A stretch of 45,862 nucleotides of DNA, taken from assembly GCA_013138975.1 (NCBI GenBank), contig WTBR01000091.1, forward strand, positions 1-45,862, read 5' to 3'. Source of the DNA: Bacteroidales bacterium. GTDB lineage: Bacteria; Bacteroidota; Bacteroidia; Bacteroidales; UBA12077. Below are positions 16,555 to 24,951 of the stretch, in pieces (positions within the stretch are counted from its first letter, which is position 1; the number at the start of each line of letters is the position of its first letter). The notes under the pieces were generated by a model. That model had not been told where the DNA came from, ran no database searches, and worked only from the letters and a program-made list of their open reading frames with translations. Position numbers and translations under genes: made by a program.

Positions 16555-19500
16555 ATGTCTCAATTAACTATATATAAAGCTTCTGCAGGATCGGGTAAGA
16601 CTTTTAAGCTTACCGAAGAGTATTTAAACTTACTGTTCAAATATCCTGAAAATTACCGACGAATATTAGCTGTTACTTTTACCAATAAAGCGACAGCAGA
16701 AATGAAAAACAGGATTCTGAGCGAACTTAATAAATTAGCGAAAGAAACTGATTCTGATTATTTACCGGGTCTGAAAACTAAATTCAACTTAACAGAATCT
16801 GAAATTAAACTCAAAGCCAACAAGATTTTATCTTTTTTACTTCATGATTTTTCTAAATTCTCGGTAAGCACTATTGATAAGTTCTTTCAAAAAATTATAA
16901 GATCATTTACTCGTGAAGTTGGTATTCAGCCAGGCTATACTATTGAGTTGAATCAAAATGAAGTTTTATCAAAAGTTGTTGATGAGTTGCTTCTGGATTT
17001 AGATAAAAATATTGATTTGCGAAACTGGCTTTCGAACCTTACAACAGATAACATTGAGCAAGGTAATAAGTGGGATTTTAAGGATGATATTTTAAAGCTG
17101 GGGAAAGAAATATTTAAAGAAGAATTCAAAGCATTTGGTCATCAGCTTATGAAAAAAATGAGCGATAAGGATTTGCTAAAGAACTACATAAAAGAGCTAC
17201 AACAAATCAAAATTAAATTTGAAAATAACTTAAGCGGTATTGCGAAAAAAGCGCTTGAATCAATTCAAAGTGCAGGATTGGCAGTTGATGATTTTAAGTG
17301 GGGAAAATCAAGTGTTCCGAACTATTTTAATAAAATCATTAATAAAGATTACGAACTGAAGACCAGAACACTAAAAGGAGCTGCAAGCTTTGATGAATGG
17401 ATTCCAAAGAAAAGCCCCAAAATTGATATCATCGAAACCACATTAAATGCAGGTTTATCTGATTTACTTGTTGAAGCCGTTGACTTTTATCAGGAAAACA
17501 ATATTCAATATAATTCATCGCTTGAGATACTTAAATTCGTTCATACCTTAGGAATACTAACTGATATTTCGGAAAAACTACATGAGTATTGCGAAGAACA
17601 AAATATATTTCTGATTTCGGATGCAGCGAAACTTCTCCAAGTCATAATTGACGATAACGATGCCCCTTTTATTTATGAGAAAGCCGGAAGCATCTATAAA
17701 CATTTTATGATTGATGAATTTCAGGATACATCGAAAACACAGTGGTTGAATTTTAAACCATTAATTGGAAATAGCCTGGCGCAGGGGAGTAAAAATCTGG
17801 TTGTGGGAGATATAAAACAATCGATTTATCGCTGGCGAAACGGAGATTGGAAAATTCTTTCGGATGAAATTCAAAAGGACTTTGCACAATTTGATCCGGA
17901 TGAACAATCTTTAAGCACGAACTGGCGTAGCAAGAAAAATATTATCGATTATAACAATGCCGTTTTTTGTTATTCATCGCAGATTATTCAGGAAAATTAC
18001 AATGGTGATTTTAACGATTCCGATGAATCATCAAATCCATATCACACAAAAATATCCGATGCTTATCGAGATGTTTTCCAGGAAATACCAACAAGTAATA
18101 ATAAAGAAGGCGGATATGTAAATCATACATTTTTATCGGAAAAAGAATATGATTCGTGGAAAGATGAAGTAAAATTGAGGTTACCCAAAATATTAGAAGA
18201 CTTACAAGAAAAAGGACATCATTTAAATGATATAGCGATCTTAGTAAGATCAGGGCGTGAAGGTCAGGATATAGCAAATACGCTTATCGAATATAAAAAT
18301 CAGGCAACATCAAAATACAGATTTGATTTTATTTCAAACGATTCATTGTTTCTGGCTAATTCATCATTAATACGATTTATTTTAGCGATTCTGGAATATA
18401 CGCTTGATCCCAATGATAAAATAAACCTGTCATTTATTGCTCACGAATATAATTCCTATATAATTTCTGATGAATTGTCGAAAAATGATCTTCACGAAAT
18501 ATTACGAAATCATAGCAATGAAGAACTTGAAACTCAATTACAAAATCTGTTTCCAAAAGAATTTATTGAATCGATTGATCAAATAAAGCAACTCCCAATT
18601 TATGAATTAATTGATCGTATAATTCGACTATTCAAGCTAAATGAAATAACAGCCGAACTCCCCTATTTAAATGCATTCTTAGATATAGTGCTTGATTTCG
18701 GTAAAAATTCTGCTTCCGATATTCATACTTTTATTAATTGGTGGGAAGAAACAGGAATCAAGAAAACTTTATCGGTATCGGAAAATCAAGATGCCATTCG
18801 AATAATAACCATACATAGTTCCAAAGGGCTTGAATTTAAAAATGTAATTATACCATTTTGTAATTGGGAGATTGATCACAAACCAATGCAAACCAATATT
18901 ATGTGGTGCAATACAAATGAAGAACCATTTAATAAATTAGATTTAATTCCAATTAAATATTCTAAAAAACTAGTTAACACAGTATTTAAGCATGAGTATC
19001 AAAAAGAAAAGCTACATGCATATGTCGATAATTTGAATTTGTTATATGTAGCGTTCACTCGTGCCGAAGAGAATCTTTTCACTTTTTCACCTATTAAAGA
19101 GAAAATCACTTCGATTAAAAATATTGGAGATTTACTGTACTTTACTTACGAAAACTATAAAAACTTATCTAGCGATAAATCATTAATAGAAATTGTCGAT
19201 TGTTGGGATAATCAGACAAAAACTTTTGAATTAGGAGAGCTGAAACAAGCAAAAGAAAGTAAAAAAGATTTGCCCGATGAATTTGAAATTAATCAGTTTG
19301 AATCCTTTGATATAAAGAATAAACTTCGCCTAAAATTACACGATAATTCTTTCTTTACAGGACAAGAGAGCGCTCCTTTCGAGAAGGTAAATCATGGTAA
19401 GGTGATGCACGAAGTATTTGAAAATATAAAAACAGAGAAGGATATTCCAAAAGCAATTGACAAGCTAATTTTTGATGGTAAAATATCTCCAAATGAGAAG

Positions 19501-19809
19501 CTTGAAATCAAAACTAAAATTGAAGAGATATTTAAAGACAAACAAGTGAAAAACTGGTTTAGTGATGACTGGACAGTAAAAAACGAAGCTGAAATAATTT
19601 TAACAAACGGCAAAACAACACGCCCCGACAGAGTAATCAGTAATAATGAAAAAACAATTGTAATCGACTATAAATTTGGAGAACAAGAAGAAGAAAAACA
19701 TCACAAACAAGTAAAATCGTATATGGGAATTTTAAGTAAAATGGAGAATAAAACAGTAGAAGGTTTTCTTTGGTATGTGGATTTGAATTTTATTCGGAAA
19801 ATCGAATAA
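16555..19809 (+). CDS. UvrD-type helicase-nuclease, AddA/RecB-like
   Basis: 1084 residues. All superfamily 1 motifs are visible: Walker A ASAGSGKT (9-16), Ia AVTFTNKATAEMK, II MIDEFQDTS, III GDIKQSIYRWRNGD, IV STNWRS, V ITIHSSKGLEFKNV and VI LLYVAFTRAEENL. The C-terminus is a PD-(D/E)XK nuclease: HGKVMHEVFE, D1025 in RPDRV, IDYK (1037-1040) and QVKSY (Q1052, Y1056). This is the AddA plan, helicase plus RecB-family nuclease. An AddB-like gene lies 1.8 kb downstream on the same strand, so the two probably form the double-strand-break end-processing complex that loads RecA at chi-like sites. Shorter than B. subtilis AddA (about 1230). No Bacteroidota promoter box is clear upstream. Confidence 0.93.
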   Translation: MSQLTIYKASAGSGKTFKLTEEYLNLLFKYPENYRRILAVTFTNKATAEMKNRILSELNKLAKETDSDYLPGLKTKFNLTESEIKLKANKILSFLLHDFSKFSVSTIDKFFQKIIRSFTREVGIQPGYTIELNQNEVLSKVVDELLLDLDKNIDLRNWLSNLTTDNIEQGNKWDFKDDILKLGKEIFKEEFKAFGHQLMKKMSDKDLLKNYIKELQQIKIKFENNLSGIAKKALESIQSAGLAVDDFKWGKSSVPNYFNKIINKDYELKTRTLKGAASFDEWIPKKSPKIDIIETTLNAGLSDLLVEAVDFYQENNIQYNSSLEILKFVHTLGILTDISEKLHEYCEEQNIFLISDAAKLLQVIIDDNDAPFIYEKAGSIYKHFMIDEFQDTSKTQWLNFKPLIGNSLAQGSKNLVVGDIKQSIYRWRNGDWKILSDEIQKDFAQFDPDEQSLSTNWRSKKNIIDYNNAVFCYSSQIIQENYNGDFNDSDESSNPYHTKISDAYRDVFQEIPTSNNKEGGYVNHTFLSEKEYDSWKDEVKLRLPKILEDLQEKGHHLNDIAILVRSGREGQDIANTLIEYKNQATSKYRFDFISNDSLFLANSSLIRFILAILEYTLDPNDKINLSFIAHEYNSYIISDELSKNDLHEILRNHSNEELETQLQNLFPKEFIESIDQIKQLPIYELIDRIIRLFKLNEITAELPYLNAFLDIVLDFGKNSASDIHTFINWWEETGIKKTLSVSENQDAIRIITIHSSKGLEFKNVIIPFCNWEIDHKPMQTNIMWCNTNEEPFNKLDLIPIKYSKKLVNTVFKHEYQKEKLHAYVDNLNLLYVAFTRAEENLFTFSPIKEKITSIKNIGDLLYFTYENYKNLSSDKSLIEIVDCWDNQTKTFELGELKQAKESKKDLPDEFEINQFESFDIKNKLRLKLHDNSFFTGQESAPFEKVNHGKVMHEVFENIKTEKDIPKAIDKLIFDGKISPNEKLEIKTKIEEIFKDKQVKNWFSDDWTVKNEAEIILTNGKTTRPDRVISNNEKTIVIDYKFGEQEEEKHHKQVKSYMGILSKMENKTVEGFLWYVDLNFIRKIE

Positions 19810-19820
19810 AATAGCTTTTG

Positions 19821-19866
19821 GCTTTTAGCTCTTAGCCTTTAATTAAAATCACTAACAGCTAAAAGC
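19821..19866. repeat. Inverted repeat between the AddA-like and radical SAM genes
   Basis: GCTTTTAGCT (19821-19830) and AGCTAAAAGC (19857-19866) form a perfect 10-bp stem around a 26-base loop, and more AGCTAATAGC-type units follow to 19882. No T tract follows, so it is more likely a dispersed hairpin repeat or an mRNA-processing structure than a terminator. Confidence 0.6.
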
Positions 19867-19943
19867 AAATAGCTAATAGCTAGCATCAAATAGCACAAAA
19901 ACAAAATATTAAGTACAAACAAAATTAACAGCAACAAAATAAA

Positions 19944-20891
19944 ATGAACGATTTCCCGTGGGGTCACAATAGAAGATTCAATTCATATAGTGAGTATTTT
20001 AAACGCACTTTTGGCGAACGTGTGCAGAAAGTAACCATCAATGCAGGTTTTACTTGTCCGAATCGTGATGGATCGAAAGGTACAGGAGGATGCACATATT
20101 GTAATAACGATGCTTTTAATCCCTCGTATTGCGTTCCTGAGAAATCGGTTGCGCAGCAAATAAACGAAGGAATCGAATTTCACGAAAAGCGTTATCGACG
20201 AGCAAATAAATTCTTAGCTTATTTTCAGGCTTATTCAAATACCTATAAACCTCTTAATGAGCTAAAGAAGATATACGACCAAGCATTACAAATTGAAGGT
20301 GTAGCAGGTTTAGTTATTGGCACTCGTCCCGATTGCATTGATGATGAAAAACTAGCGTATTTTCAAGAGCTTTCCGAGAAATATTATATCATTCTGGAAT
20401 ATGGTATTGAATCGTGCAATAACGAAACCTTAAAACGCATAAATCGCGGACATACATTCGAAGAAGCTGTTTCTGCATTAGAGAAAAGCAAACAATACGG
20501 ATTAAAAACCGGAGCGCATTTCATTTTCGGATTACCCAGGGAATCGAAAGAATACCTATTAAACCAAGCAAAAACAATCTCCTCTCTCCCACTTGATACT
20601 GTTAAATTTCATCAGTTACAGATTATTAAGGGAACAGCAATGGAGATAGAATATAAAGAAAGCCCCGGGAATTTCAACTTCTTTGAATTACCTGAATATA
20701 TTGAGTTTTTCATTCAGTTTTTGGAAAAATTAAATCCTGAATTTGTAGTAGAACGATTTGCAGGAGAAGTACCTCCACGCTTTTTAGCAGGCCCAAGTTG
20801 GGGATTAATTCGAAATGATCAGATATTAAATAAATTCGAAAAAAAACTAGAAGAATTGGATACCTGGCAAGGAAGATTGTATCAAGATTAA
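19944..20891 (+). CDS. TIGR01212 family radical SAM protein (YhcC-like)
   Basis: 315 residues. The iron-sulfur cysteines are C38, C50 and C53 ([19 protein letters not shown]), a CX11CX2C spacing typical of the YhcC/TIGR01212 branch rather than CX3CX2C. Other family marks are [79 protein letters not shown] and [13 protein letters not shown]. The substrate of this family is not established. It lies between the AddA- and AddB-like genes, all on the plus strand. Confidence 0.93.
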   Translation: MNDFPWGHNRRFNSYSEYFKRTFGERVQKVTINAGFTCPNRDGSKGTGGCTYCNNDAFNPSYCVPEKSVAQQINEGIEFHEKRYRRANKFLAYFQAYSNTYKPLNELKKIYDQALQIEGVAGLVIGTRPDCIDDEKLAYFQELSEKYYIILEYGIESCNNETLKRINRGHTFEEAVSALEKSKQYGLKTGAHFIFGLPRESKEYLLNQAKTISSLPLDTVKFHQLQIIKGTAMEIEYKESPGNFNFFELPEYIEFFIQFLEKLNPEFVVERFAGEVPPRFLAGPSWGLIRNDQILNKFEKKLEELDTWQGRLYQD

Positions 20892-20904
20892 AGGATGCAA
20901 GACC

Positions 20905-21010
20905 AAAGTAAAAAGTAAAAAGATAAATCAAGACTAAAGTATAAAGTAAAAAGACTAAAGTGAAAATACCAAGATGAAAGGAAAAAGACTAAAGTCTAGA
21001 AGATAAAAAT
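20905..21010 (-). repeat. Low-complexity AAGTAAAAAGACTAAAGT repeat (inverted relative to 21414-21620)
   Basis: Degenerate tandem units such as AAAGTAAAAAGTAAAAAGAT and AAGACTAAAGTATAAAGT fill the gap after the radical SAM gene. Their reverse complement (ACTTTAGTCTTG, CTTTTTACTTTTTACTTT) is the unit of the arrays at 21414-21620 and 37470-37830. Confidence 0.8.
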
Positions 21011-21043
21011 TAGAATAAAACAGATATAAATAAACGTACCATA

Positions 21044-21403
21044 ATGGCTGAAAATGAATTAATTCAACGCCTTTTTAATTTTGCGGTGAGAACAATAAAA
21101 TTTCTAAAAATATTACAAAACACTCCTGAAGTAAGTGTAATTCGTTATCAATTAATTAAGAGTTCTACATCAACAGGAGCAAACTATGAAGAAGCACAAG
21201 CGGGCTCTTCCAGAGCTGATTTTACAAATAAAGTAAGAATCTCTTTAAGAGAAATGCGTGAATCTAATTACTGGTTAAGATTAATTAAAGCGACAGTTGA
21301 TAATGGTTACGATGCTGATGAATTGAATTAGTTAATAAATGAATCTACCGAACTAAAGAAAATTTTAGGTTCAATTGTTACAAAATCTGGCACAAAAAAA
21401 TAA
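21044..21403 (+). pseudogene. Four-helix bundle protein (23S rRNA IVP-like), amber-interrupted
   Basis: MAENELIQRLFNFAVRTIKFLK, SSTSTGANYEEAQAGSSRADFTNKVRISLREMRESNYWLRLI is the start and core of the four-helix bundle family also found in 23S rRNA intervening sequences (about 115-125 residues). The frame meets TAG at 21329-21331 after ADELN (95 codons). It then continues in the same frame for 23 more codons (LINESTELKKILGSIVTKSG...) to TAA at 21401-21403. Those codons are the expected fourth helix, so one base change (TAG from a sense codon) truncates the protein. It could be a recent pseudogene or a sequencing error. The gene sits between two inverted low-complexity repeat arrays. Confidence 0.85.
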
Positions 21404-21413
21404 TGAATACAAT

Positions 21414-21620
21414 ACTTTTGTCTTTTTACTTTTTACTTTTATCTTGATTTTTTTTAAACTTTTGTCTTTTTACTTTTTACTTTAATCTTGATTTTTTTTA
21501 AACCTTTGTCTTTTTACTTTTTACTTTAATCTTGATTTTTTTAAACTTTTATCTTTTTACTTTTTACTTTTATCTTATTTAAACTTTTGTCTTTTTACTT
21601 TTTACTTTTATCTTATTTAA
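21414..21620 (+). repeat. Five tandem copies of a 38-44 bp T-rich unit
   Basis: Units of the form ACTTTTGTCTTTTTACTTT, TTTACTTTTATCTTGATTTT and TTTAA repeat five times with small length changes in the T run. The last two copies lack the GATTTTTT part. The array ends 9 bp before the AddB-like start at 21630, so it forms that gene's whole leader. It is the inverse of the array at 20905-21010. Confidence 0.92.
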
Positions 21621-21629
21621 ACTTAAACC

Positions 21630-24506
21630 ATGGAATCATTCCTAAAACATATAGCGACTGACCTTTACAATAGGTACGGTGGTAAAATCTCAGACCTTTG
21701 CATTGTTTTTCCTAATCGTAGGGCAAGCCTTTATTTTAAAAAATACCTTTCTGAGCTGACCGATAAACCAATGTGGTCGCCACAAACGACTACCATTAAT
21801 GAATTAATGCAAGAAATTTCGGGACTAACAACTGCCGATAACATTAAACTTCTATTTGAGCTATACCGAATTTATAAACCCATTAAAAAGTCGGAAGAAA
21901 GCTTTGACGATTTTTATTTCTGGGGCGAAATGATGTTAAACGATTTCGACGATATCGATAAATACCTCATCAATCCCGAAGATTTATTCAAGAACCTGAA
22001 ATCTCTAAAATCTATTCAAGATCAATTTAACTATTTATCGGATGAACAAGTTGAAGCGATAAAACAGTTTTGGCAGAGTTTCGATCCTGAAAAAAATTCC
22101 CTTCATCAGGAGGATTTTATCAGCATTTGGAATATTTTACTTGAGATTTATAAGCAATTTAATAAAAAACTAAATGAGCTTGGTATTGCATACGAAGGCA
22201 TGATATACAGAGCTGTTGCCGATAAAATTAAAGGAAACGATAAAATTGATTTACCACACAGTAAATATGTTTTTGCCGGCTTTAATGCGCTAAACAATTG
22301 CGAAAAGAAATTCTTCGATTACCTGCAAAATAACAAAGCTGCTGATTTTTATTGGGATTACGATCAAAGCTACATCAATAATAAACATCACGAAGCAGGA
22401 TTATTTTTACGCGAAAATATTAAGCAATACCCGCAGCCGATAAGTATATCGAACCAGAATATCTTCAGTAGCTTAACACAAAAAAAGAACATCGAGATTA
22501 TTTCTGTTCCCTCTGATGTGGCGCAAGCAAAAGTAATTTCACAAAAACTGAAAGAGCTTGGTGGGAATATTGCCGATTCACCCAATAAAACAGCTATAGT
22601 TTTAGCCGACGAGGAACTACTGGTTCCTGTTTTACATTCAGTACCTGACACCATCGACAAGGTGAATATCACTATGGGATATCCGGTGAACAATACTCCA
22701 ATTTACAGTTTATTGGAACATGTAATCGAACTTCAAAAGAATGCAAAGGAAACCAAAAAGGGAATTACTTTTTATCATAAAAATGTTGTTGCAATTCTTA
22801 GTCATCAATATGTAAGTACACAATTTAAGGATGAAGCCAGCAAGCTTTTACAGGACATAAAAAAGTACAATCGGATTGTTATTACTGCCGATGAATTGGC
22901 AAGCTGTGATTTTTTCAAGGTGATTTTTACCAAAATCAATACCTACCTCGAATTATCGGAATACATGCTAAATATTCTGCATACGATTTATAACTCCCTA
23001 AAAACGTCAGGGCAGGAAAATACAATTCATACCACCGCATTGGAGAAAGAATACATTTATCATATTTACCTCTCCATAAATCGTGTTAAAGATGTATTGC
23101 AGGAACAAAAAATCGGAATTAAAACCGAAACTTACATAAGGCTTATTAGAAAGATTATAAGAAGTTTACGCATTCCATTTACAGGCGAACCTTTATCGGG
23201 ACTGCAAATTATGGGAATACTTGAAACCCGTTTGCTTGATTTCGAAAATCTGTTTATTACATCGGTTAATGAGGGTGTGTTCCCAAAAACTGAAGCTGCC
23301 CTTTCGTTTATTCCGTATAATTTGCGACGCGGATTTGGATTGCCGACCATTGAATATCAGGATGCTATTTATGCCTACTATTTTTACCGATTACTGCAAC
23401 GTGCTAAGAACGTAAGCATACTTTACAATTCTAGTTCCGATGGAATGCAAACCGGGGAAATGAGCCGTTTCTTGTATCAGCTTAAGTACGAATCCGATTT
23501 TGAGATAAAAGAAAAAAGTCTGCGATACGATATTAATATTACGCAAGCCAAAGAGATTACAATTGAAAAATCAGATGAAATAATACAGAAACTAACCAAG
23601 TTTCAATCAGCATCGAAAGAATCGAAATACTTATCACCAAGTGGATTAAGTACTTATTTGCGTTGCAAGCTGCAATTTTATTTTCGTTATGTTGCCGAAC
23701 TTCGCGAACAAGACGAGCTAACCGAAGAAATCGATGCTCCTTTATTTGGAAATATCCTGCATCAGGCAATGAATTATATTTACCTTGATTTTGTTGGTAA
23801 AGAAGTCGACCTGGGAATGGTTAAAAACATTTTAGAAGATAAAGCAAAAATTGCTGAACATATCGACCATGCCTTTAAAGAAGAATATTTTAAGCACGAA
23901 AGCAAGATAAATTATACAGGTAAAAATATTATTATTCGTGAGGTAATCGAAAAATATATCTATCAAATTCTAAAGATTGATGAGCGCTTTGCTCCTTTCG
24001 AAATACTATCGCTCGAAGATGAATACACCATTGAAATTCCAGTAACAAAAAACGGAACAGTTGAGCTCATAAAGCTTGGTGGAAAAATAGACCGTGTTGA
24101 TAAACAAAACAATCGAATTCGTATAATCGATTATAAAACCGGAAGCGATAAACTGGAATATAAAAATATTGAAGCCCTTTTTTCAAATAAAAAGCTTGAT
24201 CAAAATTCGGCAGTGTTCCAAACCTTTTTGTACTCAAAATTTTATAAGGATACTCAAAAACCACAAATCCCAATTACTGCAGGTGTTTATTCTGCTCGTA
24301 AATTGTACGACAGTAATTTTGATTTCCGTATTTACAACAAAGACTCCAAATCATATATCGATGATTACAATGCCGTTGCCGATAATTACCTCGAAAACTT
24401 AAACCAGTTAATAAGCGATATTTTCAATCCCGAAATTAGCTTTTCGCAAACTGAGGAAGTAAGGAATTGCGAGTATTGTGCTTACAAAAAAATATGCCAC
24501 AGGTAG
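21630..24506 (+). CDS. AddB-like PD-(D/E)XK nuclease with iron-sulfur cluster
   Basis: 958 residues. The N-terminus (CIVFPNRRASLYFKKYL) matches the inactivated helicase start of AddB-like proteins, which lack a good Walker A. The C-terminal nuclease has YLSPSGLSTYLRCKLQFYFRYV, LFGNILHQAMNYIY, GGKIDRVD and RIIDYKTG. Four cysteines match the AddB 4Fe-4S cluster: C679 in the nuclease start and C947, C950 and C956 at the very end, the C-x2-C-x5-C spacing known from B. subtilis AddB. Paired with the AddA-like gene at 16555. TTTTATCTTATTTAAACTTAAACC is the immediate leader, so the tandem repeat may affect its translation. Confidence 0.92.
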   Translation: MESFLKHIATDLYNRYGGKISDLCIVFPNRRASLYFKKYLSELTDKPMWSPQTTTINELMQEISGLTTADNIKLLFELYRIYKPIKKSEESFDDFYFWGEMMLNDFDDIDKYLINPEDLFKNLKSLKSIQDQFNYLSDEQVEAIKQFWQSFDPEKNSLHQEDFISIWNILLEIYKQFNKKLNELGIAYEGMIYRAVADKIKGNDKIDLPHSKYVFAGFNALNNCEKKFFDYLQNNKAADFYWDYDQSYINNKHHEAGLFLRENIKQYPQPISISNQNIFSSLTQKKNIEIISVPSDVAQAKVISQKLKELGGNIADSPNKTAIVLADEELLVPVLHSVPDTIDKVNITMGYPVNNTPIYSLLEHVIELQKNAKETKKGITFYHKNVVAILSHQYVSTQFKDEASKLLQDIKKYNRIVITADELASCDFFKVIFTKINTYLELSEYMLNILHTIYNSLKTSGQENTIHTTALEKEYIYHIYLSINRVKDVLQEQKIGIKTETYIRLIRKIIRSLRIPFTGEPLSGLQIMGILETRLLDFENLFITSVNEGVFPKTEAALSFIPYNLRRGFGLPTIEYQDAIYAYYFYRLLQRAKNVSILYNSSSDGMQTGEMSRFLYQLKYESDFEIKEKSLRYDINITQAKEITIEKSDEIIQKLTKFQSASKESKYLSPSGLSTYLRCKLQFYFRYVAELREQDELTEEIDAPLFGNILHQAMNYIYLDFVGKEVDLGMVKNILEDKAKIAEHIDHAFKEEYFKHESKINYTGKNIIIREVIEKYIYQILKIDERFAPFEILSLEDEYTIEIPVTKNGTVELIKLGGKIDRVDKQNNRIRIIDYKTGSDKLEYKNIEALFSNKKLDQNSAVFQTFLYSKFYKDTQKPQIPITAGVYSARKLYDSNFDFRIYNKDSKSYIDDYNAVADNYLENLNQLISDIFNPEISFSQTEEVRNCEYCAYKKICHR

Positions 24507-24555
24507 TATCAATTACATAGTGACTAGTTCTCAATACATATTCTGAATCCTGTCT

Positions 24556-24582
24556 TTTGCAAACCGTGTGACAAATAATAAA
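24556..24582. repeat. 27-bp dispersed repeat, copy 1
   Basis: Matches 35756-35782 at 25 of 27 positions (TTTGCAA, CCGTGTGACAAA, AATAAA). The second copy is preceded by CGGAT, forming a CGGATT-TGC-AATCCG hairpin, so this repeat belongs with the GC-stem elements at 30787, 30831, 33320 and 35789. Confidence 0.75.
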
Positions 24583-24833
24583 GTCTATGTTCTTTATAAA
24601 TATTAACGATAAAAAATGATTTAAAAGAAAAGACACGGAAAACATTTCTGCTCCAGCAGTATTCTCCTCCCAAAAACTTTCGGAATCTTTACTGCTTTTT
24701 ACTAATGAAAAAGAAAGAAAAACACCTTCTACTCACCTTCCTGTTAACAACTCCATTTGGTTGTGTTTAATTATTTTGTTAGATTCACGAAACAAACAAA
24801 CAAAAAAAAAAAAAAAACGGTAACATATATTGT

Positions 24834-24857
24834 ATTTTATAATGGAATTAGTTCCAT
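24834..24857. repeat. 24-bp palindromic repeat, copy 1 (upstream of the giant NTPase)
   Basis: ATTTTATAATGG, AATTAGTTCCAT. The core ATGGAA-TTAG-TTCCAT is a dyad. Identical or one-off copies lie at 30891-30914 and 35634-35657. This copy ends 94 bp before the start codon at 24952. It could be an operator or the remains of a mobile element. Confidence 0.85.
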
Positions 24858-24951
24858 CAAATGATTAGTTGGTAACCATAAATTGACCATACCTACTTAA
24901 TGTTTAACAAGAGACTACGAATAATGTTAATTTTATCTAAATATTATATTA

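Larger units (their letters stand above)
24507..24951. other. Gene-free stretch with two dispersed repeats and a poly-A run
   Basis: Holds a TTTGCAA-CCGTGTGACAAA repeat at 24556-24582 (also at 35756-35782), a 17-base A run at about 24801-24817 and one copy of the 24-bp palindromic repeat at 24834-24857. No convincing gene or complete promoter was found. Confidence 0.7.

Noticed and set aside
24436..24645. 69-codon minus-strand frame at the AddB end
   Set aside because: It overlaps the AddB-like C-terminus, which has the functional cysteine motif, and has no family features.
24801..24817. A run as a terminator tail or slippage site
   Set aside because: No stem lies next to it in the right direction and it is not in a gene.
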